Assembly (NCBI RefSeq): GCF_024505185.1
Contig: NZ_JANIBJ010000031.1
Span: 1-51,291, forward strand
Origin: Methylomonas subterranea
Lineage (GTDB): Bacteria > Pseudomonadota > Gammaproteobacteria > Methylococcales > Methylomonadaceae
Direction: 5' to 3'
Length of the DNA stretch: 51,291 nucleotides
A program made the position numbers and the translations under genes. The stretch's first letter is position 1. Each line of letters opens with the position of its first letter. Positions 28,384-38,025 of the stretch are shown piece by piece. The notes under the pieces are model-generated. The model saw only the letters and a program-made list of their open reading frames with translations. It searched no databases and was not told the DNA's origin.

Positions 28384-31300
28384 ATGCCAAAAAGAACCGA
28401 TATAAAATCGATTTTATTACTGGGCGCCGGACCGATTGTGATCGGTCAGGCTTGCGAGTTCGATTACTCAGGCACGCAAGCCTGTAAAGCGCTACGTGAG
28501 GAGGGGTACCGGGTGATTCTGGTCAACTCCAATCCCGCCACTATCATGACCGACCCGGACATGGCCGACGCCATTTACATCGAGCCCATCGATTGGCAGA
28601 CGGTGGAAAAAATCATCGAAAAGGAGCGTCCCGATGCCGTGTTGCCGACCATGGGCGGCCAGACCGCGCTGAATTGCGCGCTGGCATTGGATAAACACGG
28701 CGTGTTGGAAAAATACGGCGTGGAAATGATAGGCGCCACCAAGGAAGCCATCAACATGGCCGAAGATCGCGATTTATTCAATCAAGCCATGCGCCGGATA
28801 GGCTTGGAAGTATCCAAGGCCAAGGTGGCGCACAGCATGGAAGAAGCCTTTGCGGCACAGGAAGAAGTAGGTTATCCGACCGTGATCCGGCCGTCGTTTA
28901 CCATGGGCGGTAGCGGCGGTGGGATTGCCTATAACCGGGAAGAATTCATCGAGATTTGCGAGCGCGGCCTGTATTTATCGCCGACTAGCGAATTGCTGAT
29001 CGAGGAATCGATTTTGGGCTGGAAAGAGTTCGAAATGGAAGTGGTGCGCGACTCGAAAGACAACTGCATCATCATCTGTTCGATTGAAAACTTCGATCCG
29101 ATGGGCGTGCATACCGGTGATTCGATTACCGTGGCGCCCGCGCAGACCCTGACCGACAAGGAGTATCAAATCCTGCGTAACGCCTCGTTGGCGGTACTGC
29201 GGGAAATCGGCGTCGATACCGGCGGTTCCAACGTGCAGTTCGCCATCAATCCCGAAAACGGTCGTTTGATCGTCATCGAGATGAACCCGCGGGTTTCCCG
29301 TTCCTCGGCATTGGCCTCCAAAGCCACCGGTTTCCCGATTGCCAAGGTCGCCGCCAAATTGGCGGTGGGCTATACGCTGGATGAGTTGCGCAACGAGATT
29401 ACCGGCGGCAAAACCCCAGCCTCGTTCGAACCGTCCATCGATTATGTGGTCACCAAAGTACCCCGGTTTGCCTTTGAAAAATTTCCGCAAGCCAATGACC
29501 GTCTTACCACGCAAATGAAGTCGGTCGGCGAAGTGATGGCCATCGGCCGCACCTTTCAGGAATCCCTGCAAAAAGCCTTGCGTGGCTTGGAAGTGGGCGT
29601 CGACGGCCTGGATGAAATTGTCGATCTTGCCGACGAAAACAGTCAGGACACCATATTGCGCGAATTGCGTTATCCCGGTCCGCAGCGCTTGTGGTATCTG
29701 GCCGATGCCTTTCGTAGCGGTTTGAGTTTCGACGAGATTTATCAGGCCTGCAAAATCGACCCGTGGTTTTTGGCCCAGGTTGAGGATTTGATCGCCACCG
29801 AAAAAACTTTGTCCACCAAAACCTTGGCAACGCTGGAAAAAGGCGAGCTGTTACGCTTGAAGCGCAAGGGCTTTTCCGACAGACGCTTGGCCAAACTGCT
29901 GGAAACCAAGGAATCGGAAGTTCGCAATATCCGCCATAAGCAAGGCGTGCGGCCGATTTATAAACGCATCGATTCCTGCGCGGCGGAATTCGCTTCCGAT
30001 ACCGCTTATCTGTATTCGACCTACGAGCAGGAATGCGAAGCCAATCCGTCCAATAGGGAAAAAATTATCATTCTGGGCGGCGGACCCAACCGAATCGGCC
30101 AGGGCATAGAGTTCGATTATTGCTGTGTGCACGCCGCGCTGGCACTGCGCGAAGACGGTTACGAAACCATCATGGTCAACTGCAACCCGGAAACCGTGTC
30201 CACTGATTTCGACACTTCCGACCGTTTGTATTTCGAACCCTTGACGCTGGAAGACGTGCTGGAGATCATCGAGCTGGAAAAACCCAAGGGCGTCATCGTC
30301 CAATACGGCGGCCAAACCCCGCTGAAACTGGCGCGGGCTCTGGAAGCGGCCGGTGCGCCGATTATCGGTACCTCGCCGGACTCCATCGACTTGGCGGAAG
30401 ACCGCGAGCGTTTTCAGAAGCTGTTGGAACGCTTGAGTTTATTGCAGCCGCCGAATGCCACCGCGCGTTCGGTCGAGCAGGCCGTCAATTCCGCCAAAGA
30501 GCTGGGTTATCCGCTGGTGGTGCGGCCGTCCTACGTCTTGGGCGGTCGGGCCATGGAAATCGTTTTCAACGAAGAAGGTCTGCGCCGTTATATGAAAGAA
30601 GCGGTCAGCGTCTCCAACGATTCGCCGGTATTGCTGGACAGATTCCTGGATGATGCGGTGGAAATGGACGTCGACGCGATTTACGACGGCGAAACCGTGT
30701 TGATCGGCGGCTTGATGGAGCATATCGAGCAGGCCGGCGTACATTCCGGCGACTCGGCCTGTTCGATTCCGCCCTACGATTTGCCAGCGCATTTGCAGGA
30801 TCAACTGCGCGCGCAGGTGGCCAAAATGGCCGAAGCGCTGGGTGTGTGCGGCTTGATGAATACCCAGTTCGCGATTCAGGGCGAAACCATTTATGTGCTG
30901 GAGGTTAATCCGCGCGCATCGCGCACCGCGCCTTTCGTTTCCAAGGCCACCGGCTATCCGTTGGCTAAAATCGCCGCCCGCTGCATGGTCGGCAAGTCTC
31001 TGAAGGAGCAGGGCATTACCGAAGAACGTATCCCGGAATATTTTTCGGTCAAGGAAGCGGTATTTCCGTTCATCAAATTCCCTGGCGTCGATCCGTTGTT
31101 GGGGCCGGAAATGAAATCCACCGGCGAAGTGATGGGGGTGGGAAAAACCTTCGGCGAGGCCTTTGCCAAGTCGCAACGCGCCGGCGGTGTCGACCTGAGT
31201 CAGAGCGGCAAGGTGCTGATCAGTATTCGTGACGCCGATAAGCCCAAGTTGCCCGAGTTGGCCAAGATGCTGATCGAAAAGGATTACGAGATTGTGGCGA

Positions 31301-31605
31301 CCCGAGGCACGGCCAGAATTCTGAAGGAAGCCGGCATACCTTGTAAGGAGATTTTCAAGGTCAACGAAGGTCGTCCGAATACGGTGGACATGATCAAAAA
31401 CGGCGAGATTCAATTGATCGTCAACACTACCGAGGGGGTCAAGGCCGTCGCGGATTCATTTACCATGCGCCGGGAGGCCTTGCAGCGCAAGGTGACTTAT
31501 TACACCACCATGGCCGGCGCGCGCGCGGCCTGTTTTGCCTTGGGCGAATTGTCCGCCGGTTCGGTCAATTGCCTGCAGGATTTGCATAAAACCTTTAAAG
31601 GATGA
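28384..31605 (+). CDS. carB: Carbamoyl-phosphate synthase large subunit
   Basis: A 1073-aa enzyme built of two homologous ATP-grasp halves. The first (about 1-400) carries the carboxyphosphate site with [19 protein letters not shown]. An oligomerisation region follows (about 400-550). The second (about 555-930) starts [19 protein letters not shown] and phosphorylates carbamate. A C-terminal MGS-like domain (about 935-1073) binds allosteric effectors such as UMP and ornithine. ATP-grasp motifs [15 protein letters not shown] and [15 protein letters not shown] mark both halves. Length is the same as E. coli CarB. Confidence 0.98.
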   Translation: MPKRTDIKSILLLGAGPIVIGQACEFDYSGTQACKALREEGYRVILVNSNPATIMTDPDMADAIYIEPIDWQTVEKIIEKERPDAVLPTMGGQTALNCALALDKHGVLEKYGVEMIGATKEAINMAEDRDLFNQAMRRIGLEVSKAKVAHSMEEAFAAQEEVGYPTVIRPSFTMGGSGGGIAYNREEFIEICERGLYLSPTSELLIEESILGWKEFEMEVVRDSKDNCIIICSIENFDPMGVHTGDSITVAPAQTLTDKEYQILRNASLAVLREIGVDTGGSNVQFAINPENGRLIVIEMNPRVSRSSALASKATGFPIAKVAAKLAVGYTLDELRNEITGGKTPASFEPSIDYVVTKVPRFAFEKFPQANDRLTTQMKSVGEVMAIGRTFQESLQKALRGLEVGVDGLDEIVDLADENSQDTILRELRYPGPQRLWYLADAFRSGLSFDEIYQACKIDPWFLAQVEDLIATEKTLSTKTLATLEKGELLRLKRKGFSDRRLAKLLETKESEVRNIRHKQGVRPIYKRIDSCAAEFASDTAYLYSTYEQECEANPSNREKIIILGGGPNRIGQGIEFDYCCVHAALALREDGYETIMVNCNPETVSTDFDTSDRLYFEPLTLEDVLEIIELEKPKGVIVQYGGQTPLKLARALEAAGAPIIGTSPDSIDLAEDRERFQKLLERLSLLQPPNATARSVEQAVNSAKELGYPLVVRPSYVLGGRAMEIVFNEEGLRRYMKEAVSVSNDSPVLLDRFLDDAVEMDVDAIYDGETVLIGGLMEHIEQAGVHSGDSACSIPPYDLPAHLQDQLRAQVAKMAEALGVCGLMNTQFAIQGETIYVLEVNPRASRTAPFVSKATGYPLAKIAARCMVGKSLKEQGITEERIPEYFSVKEAVFPFIKFPGVDPLLGPEMKSTGEVMGVGKTFGEAFAKSQRAGGVDLSQSGKVLISIRDADKPKLPELAKMLIEKDYEIVATRGTARILKEAGIPCKEIFKVNEGRPNTVDMIKNGEIQLIVNTTEGVKAVADSFTMRREALQRKVTYYTTMAGARAACFALGELSAGSVNCLQDLHKTFKG

Positions 31606-31632
31606 TGTCAGACATGTTTGTAGGAGTTGTTC

Positions 31633-32109
31633 ATGAATAAAGTGCCGTTGACGGTGACTGGCGCCAATAAACTGCGCGCCGAATTGGAAGAATTAAAAAC
31701 CGTGGTCAGGCCCCGTATCATTCAGGCGATTTCGGAAGCCCGCGCCCACGGCGATTTGAAGGAAAATGCCGAATATCATGCGGCCCGCGAGCAGCAAAGT
31801 TTTGCCGAGGGCCGAATTGCCGAAATCGAGAGCAAGCTTTCCAATGCTCATGTCATCGACGTTACCAAGGCCGAGGCCAACGGCAAGGTGATCTTTGGCG
31901 CCACGGTTAAAATCGAGGATCTGGATTCCGGCAGGGAAGTGACCTACCAAATCGTCGGCGAGGACGAGGCCAATATCAAGGAAGGCAGAATCTCGGTCGG
32001 TTCGCCGATTGCCAGGGCCTTGATCGGCAAGGAAGTGGAGGATGTGGTGACGGTTAAAGCGCCCGGCGGCAATATCGAGTATGAAATTATTGCGGTGGAT
32101 TACATTTAA
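31633..32109 (+). CDS. greA: Transcription elongation factor GreA
   Basis: A 158-aa factor that inserts its coiled coil into the RNA polymerase secondary channel and triggers cleavage of backtracked RNA. The N-terminal coiled coil has the acidic tip [20 protein letters not shown] (Asp and Glu contacting the active site). The C-terminal FKBP-like domain starts [11 protein letters not shown] and contains [16 protein letters not shown]. The ATG at 31633 is placed six bases after TAGGAG; an in-frame TTG at 31627 overlaps that ribosome site. It closes the carAB block. Confidence 0.97.
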   Translation: MNKVPLTVTGANKLRAELEELKTVVRPRIIQAISEARAHGDLKENAEYHAAREQQSFAEGRIAEIESKLSNAHVIDVTKAEANGKVIFGATVKIEDLDSGREVTYQIVGEDEANIKEGRISVGSPIARALIGKEVEDVVTVKAPGGNIEYEIIAVDYI

Positions 32110-32128
32110 CCGGTTAAACTGGCGAGCA

Positions 32129-32160
32129 GGGAGGTGTAACCTCCCGGGCTTTATTTTTTT
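32129..32160 (+). terminator. Rho-independent terminator of greA
   Basis: GGGAGGT (32129-32135) pairs with ACCTCCC (32139-32145) over a three-base loop. GGGC and a T-rich tract to 32160 follow. The T-tract overlaps the 3' end of convergent yhbY. Confidence 0.85.
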
Positions 32161-32417
32161 GGGTTTTTTCTGTAAATGACAGCTACCTGGCCAATGGATT
32201 GCACCAACACTGCCTGAGTATCCGCGCAAATTTGTTCACCGATGACGTTACGTTCGTCGCGTTCGGCGCGAATTCTGATTTTGATTAATTCATGCGCATC
32301 CAGCGCCACATTGATTTCCTTCAACACGGCTGGAGTCAGACCGGCTTGTCCGATAATCACCACCGGGTTCAATGGGTGTGCCAAGGCTTTCAACTTCTTC
32401 TTTTCTATGGGATTCAC
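32151..32417 (-). CDS. yhbY: Ribosome assembly RNA-binding protein YhbY
   Basis: An 88-aa CRS1/YhbY (CRM) domain protein that associates with pre-50S particles. The KH-like core shows LKALAHPLNPVVIIGQAGL, the conserved ALDAHELIKIRIRAE and ICADTQAVLVQSIGQVAVIY, with a basic end RKNPKK. It is divergent from rlmE over a 50-base gap, the same head-to-head arrangement as in E. coli, and convergent with greA. Confidence 0.95.
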   Translation of the reverse strand: MNPIEKKKLKALAHPLNPVVIIGQAGLTPAVLKEINVALDAHELIKIRIRAERDERNVIGEQICADTQAVLVQSIGQVAVIYRKNPKK

Positions 32418-32467
32418 TCTGTTTCCTTTAACTTTAAAAACCGGACGATTTTACACGAATCGATACT

Positions 32468-33085
32468 ATGTCACGCACTAAAAGTAGCCAGCAGTGGATG
32501 CAAGAGCATTTTCAGGATGAATATGTCAAAAAAGCCCAGGCATTGGGCTATCGTTCGCGAGCGGTATTTAAACTGATTGAAATTCAAGAGAAAGATAAAA
32601 TTATCCGGCCCGGCATCAATATCGTCGATTTAGGAGCCGCGCCGGGTGGTTGGTCGGAATACGCTAGAAAATTGCTCGGGAAAAATGACAAGGTGGTGGC
32701 TTTGGATTTGCTGGATATCGAGCCGATTGCCGGCGTTGATTTTATTCAGGGCGATTTCAGGGAAGACGAGGTGCTGGAAAAACTTTATAAAGTGCTTGAT
32801 GGCCAACCGGTTCACTTGTTATTGTCGGACATGGCACCCAATATAAGCGGTAACAAGGAAATGGATCAACCCAGATCCGTCTATTTGGGGGAATTGGCTT
32901 TGGATGCGGCCGACAGCATTCTGGAACGGGGCGGAGTGTTTTTGATCAAAATGTTTCAGGGGGCCGGCTTCGACGCATACTGCCATCAGGTCAGGCAGCG
33001 GTTTGCCAGTGTGGTGATCCGAAAACCCAAGGCCTCGCGGCCAAGAAGCAATGAAGTCTATATTTTGGCAAAAGGTTTTAAATAG
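32468..33085 (+). CDS. rlmE: 23S rRNA (uridine-2552-2'-O)-methyltransferase
   Basis: A 205-aa SAM-dependent RNA methyltransferase (RrmJ/FtsJ) that modifies U2552 of 23S rRNA in the 50S A-loop. The N-terminal substrate region is basic (RSRAVFKLIEIQEKDKI). Motif I is DLGAAPGGWSEYA. The K-D-K-E tetrad is visible as the Lys of FKLIE, the Asp of LLSDMAPNISGN, the Lys of IKMFQG and the Glu of SNEVYILAKGFK. ftsH follows after 113 bases, as is typical. Confidence 0.97.
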   Translation: MSRTKSSQQWMQEHFQDEYVKKAQALGYRSRAVFKLIEIQEKDKIIRPGINIVDLGAAPGGWSEYARKLLGKNDKVVALDLLDIEPIAGVDFIQGDFREDEVLEKLYKVLDGQPVHLLLSDMAPNISGNKEMDQPRSVYLGELALDAADSILERGGVFLIKMFQGAGFDAYCHQVRQRFASVVIRKPKASRPRSNEVYILAKGFK

Positions 33086-33198
33086 CTTGGTACACTCTAC
33101 CCTGTATCGGGTAAAGTTGATCGGTAGCGATTAAACTATTCCTGATAGAATTATTCAGTTTTAATAATTTAGGCCGTTTTACGGCCGGAGCGCGTAAA

Positions 33199-35127
33199 TT
33201 GAGCGATATGATGAAAAATTTAGTGCTGTGGGTTGTCATCGCAGTGGTTTTGATGGCGATATTCAACAATTTCGGCTCCCGGTCGATACGAAGCGACGCC
33301 ACCTTGTCTTACTCACAGCTGATAGATGCGGTGAAGGCCGGCCAGGTGCAACAGGTTTCGATTGCCGATAACACGGTGACCGGCAGAATGCAGTCCGGCG
33401 ACAAGTTTAAGACTTATATGCCGAACGACCCGCATTTGATCGACGACTTGTTGGCCAACGGCGTGGAGATTATTGTGCGTCCACCGGAAGAACCGTCGAT
33501 GTTGATGTCTATCTTCGTTTCCTTCGGGCCGATATTGCTGTTGATTGCGGTATGGGTGTTTTTCATGCGGCAGATGCAGGGCGGCGGCGTTGGCGGTCGC
33601 GGCGGCGCGATGGGCTTCGGCAAAAGCAAGGCCCGCATGTTGGATCAGGATCAGAATAAAGTCACTTTTGCCGACGTGGCCGGTTGCGACGAAGCCAAGG
33701 AAGAAGTGCAGGAAATGGTCGATTTCTTGAAAGATCCGTCCAAATACCAGAAATTGGGCGGCAAGGTGCCGCGCGGCGCCTTGATGGTAGGGCCTCCCGG
33801 TACCGGTAAAACCTTGCTGGCCCGGGCCATCGCCGGCGAAGCCAAGGTGCCGTTCTTTACCATTTCCGGTTCGGATTTCGTGGAAATGTTCGTTGGTGTC
33901 GGTGCCTCCAGGGTGCGCGATATGTTCGAGCAAGCCAAAAAGCACGCGCCTTGCATCATTTTTATCGACGAGATAGACGCTGTCGGTCGGTCGCGCGGCG
34001 CTGGTTTGGGTGGCGGCAACGACGAGCGCGAACAGACCTTGAACCAGTTACTGGTGGAGATGGACGGTTTCGAGGGTCACGAAGGCATTATCGTCATAGC
34101 GGCCACCAACCGTTCGGACGTGCTGGATAAAGCCTTGCTGCGTCCAGGCCGTTTCGATAGGCAGGTGGTGGTGGGATTGCCGGACGTCAGAGGCCGCGAA
34201 CAGATTCTGAATGTGCATTTGAAAAAAGTGCCGGTGGCGGACGATGTCAAAATCAAGTATATCGCCCAGGGCACCCCAGGTTTTTCCGGCGCCGATTTGG
34301 CTAACCTTGTGAATGAAGCGGCGTTGTTTGCGGCCCGCTTTAACAAGCGCTTGGTCAGCATGGTCGATCTGGAAAAAGCCAAGGATAAGCTGATCATGGG
34401 GGCGGAAAGACGTTCCATGGTAATGGACGAAAAGGAAAAGAAAATGACCGCCTATCACGAAGCCGGACATGCCATCGTCGGTCGCATCGTTCCCGAACAC
34501 GACCCTGTGTACAAAGTCAGCATCATGCCGCGCGGACGCGCCTTGGGCGTGACGATGTTTTTGCCCGAGCGCGACCAATACAGTGCCAGCAAGTGCAAAT
34601 TGGACAGCATGATCTCCAGTTTGTACGGCGGCCGTATTGCCGAAGAGTTGATATTCGGCTGGGAGCAAGTTTCCACCGGGGCGTCCAACGATATCGAGCG
34701 CGCCACCGAATTGGCCAGAAACATGGTTACCAAATGGGGCTTGTCGCAACGCCTGGGGCCGTTGGCGTATAGCGAGGAAGAGGGCGAGATTTTCCTGGGC
34801 CGGTCGGTGACACAGCATAAGTCGGTGGCGGAAGAAACTTCGCACACCATAGACGAGGAAATTCGTTCCATTATCGATAGAAATTACGAGAGGGCCGAGA
34901 ATATTCTAAAAGAGAACATGGATATTCTGCATGCCATGGCGGATGCGTTGATGAAATACGAAACCATCGACAAATATCAAATCGAGGACTTGATGAACAG
35001 AAAGCCGGTCAGGGAGCCCAAGGGTTGGGACGATACCCCGCCTTCATCGAACAGCGATGTCGAAGTCGAGCCTTGGGGGCCGGCAAACAAAGACCAATCT
35101 ATTGGCGGCGCGGCCGAACAAGGCTGA
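33199..35127 (+). CDS. ftsH: ATP-dependent membrane zinc protease FtsH
   Basis: A 642-aa AAA+ protease of the inner membrane that degrades sigma-32, LpxC and damaged membrane proteins. Helix 1 is at residues ~7-24, the periplasmic domain to ~100, and helix 2 at ~104-123. AAA motifs are Walker A GPPGTGKT (~198-205), Walker B FIDEIDA (~255-261) and the SRH region (~305-320). The zinc site is HEAGH (~420-424). The TTG at 33199 is preferred, since GGAG lies nine bases upstream; the ATG at 33208 would be too far. A GGCCG/CGGCC hairpin sits just before the ribosome site. folP, which follows ftsH in E. coli, is missing here. Confidence 0.97.
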   Translation: MSDMMKNLVLWVVIAVVLMAIFNNFGSRSIRSDATLSYSQLIDAVKAGQVQQVSIADNTVTGRMQSGDKFKTYMPNDPHLIDDLLANGVEIIVRPPEEPSMLMSIFVSFGPILLLIAVWVFFMRQMQGGGVGGRGGAMGFGKSKARMLDQDQNKVTFADVAGCDEAKEEVQEMVDFLKDPSKYQKLGGKVPRGALMVGPPGTGKTLLARAIAGEAKVPFFTISGSDFVEMFVGVGASRVRDMFEQAKKHAPCIIFIDEIDAVGRSRGAGLGGGNDEREQTLNQLLVEMDGFEGHEGIIVIAATNRSDVLDKALLRPGRFDRQVVVGLPDVRGREQILNVHLKKVPVADDVKIKYIAQGTPGFSGADLANLVNEAALFAARFNKRLVSMVDLEKAKDKLIMGAERRSMVMDEKEKKMTAYHEAGHAIVGRIVPEHDPVYKVSIMPRGRALGVTMFLPERDQYSASKCKLDSMISSLYGGRIAEELIFGWEQVSTGASNDIERATELARNMVTKWGLSQRLGPLAYSEEEGEIFLGRSVTQHKSVAEETSHTIDEEIRSIIDRNYERAENILKENMDILHAMADALMKYETIDKYQIEDLMNRKPVREPKGWDDTPPSSNSDVEVEPWGPANKDQSIGGAAEQG

Positions 35128-35147
35128 TCGTCAGGCAATTTAAAAAT

Positions 35148-35176
35148 AGAGAGAGGCCTCGGTCTCTCTTTTTTTT
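35148..35176 (+). terminator. Rho-independent terminator of ftsH
   Basis: AGAGAGA (35148-35154) pairs with TCTCTCT (35163-35169) and runs directly into a T-tract to 35176. It lies 20 bases after the ftsH stop and just before the glmM ribosome site. Confidence 0.9.
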
Positions 35177-35200
35177 GTAAACAGGAAAGTGGAATCGACT

Positions 35201-36541
35201 ATGGCAAAAAAATATTTCGGTACCGACGGGATTCGCGGCAAGGTAGGCGAGTATCCGATTACGGCGGACTTTATGTTGAAGCTGGGCTGGGCCACCGGCC
35301 GGGTGTTTGCCAAGGAAGGCAGCGGTTTTGTGTTGGTGGGCAAGGATACGCGTATTTCCGGCTATATGTTTGAATCGGCCCTGGAGGCCGGTTTATCCGC
35401 GGCCGGCGTGGATACCCGTATGTTGGGGCCTATGCCGACGCCGGGTATCGCCTATTTGACCCGTACCCTGCGGGCCAAGGCCGGGATTGTGATCAGCGCT
35501 TCGCACAATCCGTACTACGACAACGGGATCAAATTTTTTTCCGTCAACGGGACCAAATTGCCCGATGCGATGGAGCATCAAATCGAGCAATATATCGATG
35601 CACCCATGACCACGGTAGAGTCGGCAAAGCTGGGCAAGGTTAAAAGAGTCAGCGATGCCGCGGGACGCTATATCGAATTTTGCAAATCCACCGTGCCGGC
35701 CAATCTGGATTTTAAGGGTATGCGCATCGTTATCGATTGCGCGCACGGGGCGACTTACCATATTGCGCCGCACGTGTTTAGCGAAGTGGGGGCGGAGGTC
35801 GTTGTAATTGGCGGAGAGCCTGATGGTTTAAATATCAACGACGAATGCGGCGCAACCCATCCGGAAGTATTGGCTACCAAGGTTATGGAATACCGGGCCG
35901 ACTTGGGTATCGCATTGGATGGCGATGGCGATAGGGTTCTTATGGTCGATCACAAGGGTGAGATTGTCGATGGCGATGAACTGATCTATATCATTGCCAA
36001 GTCCTTTCATGAGAAAGGTAAATTGTCGGGGCCGGTTGTCGGTACCTTAATGTCCAATCTCGGCATGGAACATGCGCTGAAGGACATGGGTATTCCGTTA
36101 TTCAGAGCGAATGTCGGGGATCGTTATGTCATGGAGTTGTTGGCGGAAAAAAAAGGCATGCTGGGCGGAGAAGGGTCGGGACATATTATTTGCCTGGACA
36201 AAACTACGACCGGAGACGGCATCATATCGGCATTGCAAGTCTTGGCCGAGATGAAGTTCGCGGGCAAAAGTCTGCACGAATTAAAGTCCGGCATGAAAAA
36301 ATATCCGCAGGTGTTGATCAATGTCAGAACAGAGAAAAAGGTCAAGCTCGATGAAATCGATGCCGTGAAAAAGGCCGTTGAAGCGGTAGAGAAAAAGCTG
36401 GGGGAAAAAGGTCGTGTGCTGTTGCGTTCATCCGGTACCGAGCCCTTGGTAAGGGTTATGGTTGAAGGTGTGGATGAGGAAGAAGTCAATAAATATGCCA
36501 ATCAGCTGGCCAATGACGTCAGAAAAGCAATCGCATCTTGA
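35201..36541 (+). CDS. glmM: Phosphoglucosamine mutase
   Basis: A 446-aa enzyme that converts glucosamine-6-phosphate to glucosamine-1-phosphate for UDP-GlcNAc synthesis. The phosphohexomutase motifs are in order: FGTDGIRG at the start, the active-site serine in VISASHNP (Ser101), metal-binding LDGDGDR, sugar-binding GEGSGH, and phosphate-binding [12 protein letters not shown] near the C terminus. The ATG at 35201 gives the normal N terminus; a GTG at 35189 would add four residues. It is the typical ftsH neighbour even without folP. Confidence 0.97.
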   Translation: MAKKYFGTDGIRGKVGEYPITADFMLKLGWATGRVFAKEGSGFVLVGKDTRISGYMFESALEAGLSAAGVDTRMLGPMPTPGIAYLTRTLRAKAGIVISASHNPYYDNGIKFFSVNGTKLPDAMEHQIEQYIDAPMTTVESAKLGKVKRVSDAAGRYIEFCKSTVPANLDFKGMRIVIDCAHGATYHIAPHVFSEVGAEVVVIGGEPDGLNINDECGATHPEVLATKVMEYRADLGIALDGDGDRVLMVDHKGEIVDGDELIYIIAKSFHEKGKLSGPVVGTLMSNLGMEHALKDMGIPLFRANVGDRYVMELLAEKKGMLGGEGSGHIICLDKTTTGDGIISALQVLAEMKFAGKSLHELKSGMKKYPQVLINVRTEKKVKLDEIDAVKKAVEAVEKKLGEKGRVLLRSSGTEPLVRVMVEGVDEEEVNKYANQLANDVRKAIAS

Positions 36542-36595
36542 ACTTAAGGCCGGCAAGGTTTAATATACTCGGCTTTATTTGGCCTGGAGTGAGTG

Positions 36596-37342
36596 ATGCG
36601 GCAAGCTTTGATCATGGGAAACTGGAAAATGAATGGCTCTCGGGAAGAGGGTGTGCAACTGGCGAAAGCGCTGGCTGAAGGCTTAAATGCCGGCAGTCAG
36701 GAAGTTGCGGTTTGTGTTCCGTTTGTCTATTTGTCGGATGTTCGCGGCGCTCTGGCCTCATCTTCCATTGCATTGGGCGCGCAGAACGTTGCCGATCAGG
36801 CCGCTGGTGCCTACACGGGCGAAATTTCGGCGGCCATGCTGGCGGATTGCGGATGCAAATACGCTTTGGTTGGACATTCCGAAAGACGTTCATACTACGG
36901 CGATACCAATCAAACCGTGGCCAGCCGATTCTGTCAGGCGCAAAAACAAAACGTTATTCCAGTGCTATGCGTCGGCGAAACCCTGGAAGAGCGCGAGCAA
37001 GACAGAACTTTTCAAGTGGTTGACGAACAATTGGATGCGGTTATCGATGCGGCCGGTATCGAAGCGTTCGCAAACGCCGTAATCGCCTACGAACCGGTTT
37101 GGGCGATAGGCACCGGTAAAACCGCCAGCGACGAACAGGCGCAAGAAGTTCACCAGTACATTCGTAAACGTATCGCGGACAGAAACCCCTCCATAGCCGA
37201 AAAAGTGCAAATTTTGTACGGCGGCAGCGTAAAACCCGACAATGCCAAAGGCTTGTTTGCGATGCCGGATATCGACGGCGGTTTGGTCGGCGGCGCTTCG
37301 CTGGATGCAAAGGGATTCTTGCAAATTTGTCATTCAGTTTAG
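36596..37342 (+). CDS. tpiA: Triosephosphate isomerase
   Basis: A 248-aa TIM-barrel enzyme interconverting dihydroxyacetone phosphate and glyceraldehyde-3-phosphate. Catalytic residues are Lys11 in GNWKMNG, His94 in LVGHSERR and Glu166 in AYEPVWAIGTGKTA, with phosphate-binding YGGSV and GGLVGGASL at the end. GGAG lies seven bases before the ATG at 36596; a GTG one codon upstream is less well placed. It is cotranscribed with glmM and secG. Confidence 0.97.
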   Translation: MRQALIMGNWKMNGSREEGVQLAKALAEGLNAGSQEVAVCVPFVYLSDVRGALASSSIALGAQNVADQAAGAYTGEISAAMLADCGCKYALVGHSERRSYYGDTNQTVASRFCQAQKQNVIPVLCVGETLEEREQDRTFQVVDEQLDAVIDAAGIEAFANAVIAYEPVWAIGTGKTASDEQAQEVHQYIRKRIADRNPSIAEKVQILYGGSVKPDNAKGLFAMPDIDGGLVGGASLDAKGFLQICHSV

Positions 37343-37363
37343 AATTTTTGTTTTAGGATTAAT

Positions 37364-37744
37364 ATGCTGTATCAAATTATTATTGTTATACACATCCTGT
37401 TAGGTATCGGGATTATCGGCCTGGTTCTGATGCAGCAGGGCAAAGGGGCCGACGCCGGTGCTGCTTTCGGCAGCGGTGCATCCGGCTCTGTTTTCGGAGC
37501 TCAGGGTTCGGCTTCCTTTCTGTCCCGAACCACAGCTATTTTTGCCAGCTTGTTCTTCGTGACCAGCTTAGGCTTGGCTTTTTTGAGCGGCTATCAAGGC
37601 AAGAAAACCGACATCATGGATGTCCCCGCTGTTGAAAAAACGGTTTCCGATGTGCCTTTATCGCAAAATAAAGGGGATGATTCGGTACCGGTGGCAACCC
37701 TGCCCGAAGCTCCCGCCATTAAAGAAGTAACGCCGGCTGAATAA
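37364..37744 (+). CDS. secG: Protein translocase subunit SecG
   Basis: A 126-aa auxiliary subunit of SecYEG. It has two membrane helices, residues ~3-23 (IIIVIHILLGIGIIGLVLM) and ~52-76, separated by the conserved loop QQGKGADAGAAFGSGASGSV. The C-terminal tail is variable, acidic and proline-rich. The position just before tRNA-Leu(GAG) is the same as secG-leuU in E. coli. Confidence 0.95.
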   Translation: MLYQIIIVIHILLGIGIIGLVLMQQGKGADAGAAFGSGASGSVFGAQGSASFLSRTTAIFASLFFVTSLGLAFLSGYQGKKTDIMDVPAVEKTVSDVPLSQNKGDDSVPVATLPEAPAIKEVTPAE

Positions 37745-37765
37745 GTCCGGGCCAAGTACGATTAA

Positions 37766-37850
37766 GCCGACGTGGTGAAATTGGTAGACACGCCATCTTG
37801 AGGGGGTGGTGACGCAAGTCGTGCCGGTTCAAGTCCGGCCGTCGGTACCA
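37766..37850 (+). tRNA. tRNA-Leu(GAG)
   Basis: An 85-nt class II tRNA with encoded CCA. The acceptor GCCGACG pairs with CGTCGGT (one G-U at the first pair), with discriminator A47 and CCA at 37848-37850. The anticodon stem CCATC/GGTGG holds loop TTGAGGG with anticodon GAG at 37800-37802. The variable arm is long, as in leucine tRNAs, and the T-arm has GGTTCAAGTCC. It reads CUC/CUU codons and sits 21 bases after secG, probably cotranscribed. Its 3' end is the likely integration site of the island that follows. Confidence 0.96.
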
Positions 37851-37864
37851 TTTGAGAATGCACG

Positions 37865-37884
37865 GAAGTGCAAAGAAGTGCAAA
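37865..37884. repeat. Tandem decamer next to the tRNA
   Basis: GAAGTGCAAA occurs twice head to tail (37865-37874, 37875-37884), 15 bases after the tRNA. This may be an integrase arm site or simply part of the terminator leader. Confidence 0.5.
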
Positions 37885-37920
37885 AACCCGCGAATCTTCT
37901 GGGCTCGCGGGTTTTTTATT
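37884..37920 (+). terminator. Terminator of the secG-tRNA-Leu transcript
   Basis: AAACCCGCGA (37884-37893) pairs perfectly with TCGCGGGTTT (37905-37914), followed by TTTATT. A strong rho-independent terminator 34 bases after the tRNA. Confidence 0.92.
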
Positions 37921-37964
37921 GTTCAGGGAAGTTCAACGAAATACGGGGACATACAAGTAAAAGT

Positions 37965-38022
37965 GTGTCCTTTATCGTGTCCTTTCATATAATGTCGATC
38001 AGAAGGACACACTCGAGGACAC
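37965..38022. promoter_or_regulatory. Paired direct and inverted GTGTCC repeats before the integrase
   Basis: GTGTCCTTT at 37965-37973 and 37977-37985 (12-base period) is mirrored by AAGGACAC at 38003-38010 and GAGGACAC at 38015-38022 (12-base period). The last copy overlaps the ribosome site of the integrase gene. The symmetric layout suggests a protein-binding site: integrase arm sites or an autoregulatory operator. Confidence 0.6.
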
Positions 38023-38025
38023 AAT

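Noticed and set aside
30439-31413. 324-codon frame opposite carB
   Set aside because: Antisense shadow of carB in high-GC coding DNA; no ribosome site or recognisable domain. Similar shadows opposite dnaK, ftsH and grpE were dropped for the same reason.
37833-37850. Second copy of the tRNA-Leu 3' end as attR in the window
   Set aside because: I looked for the GCCGTCGGTACCA core downstream and found only a seven-base match near 51246, which is within chance.
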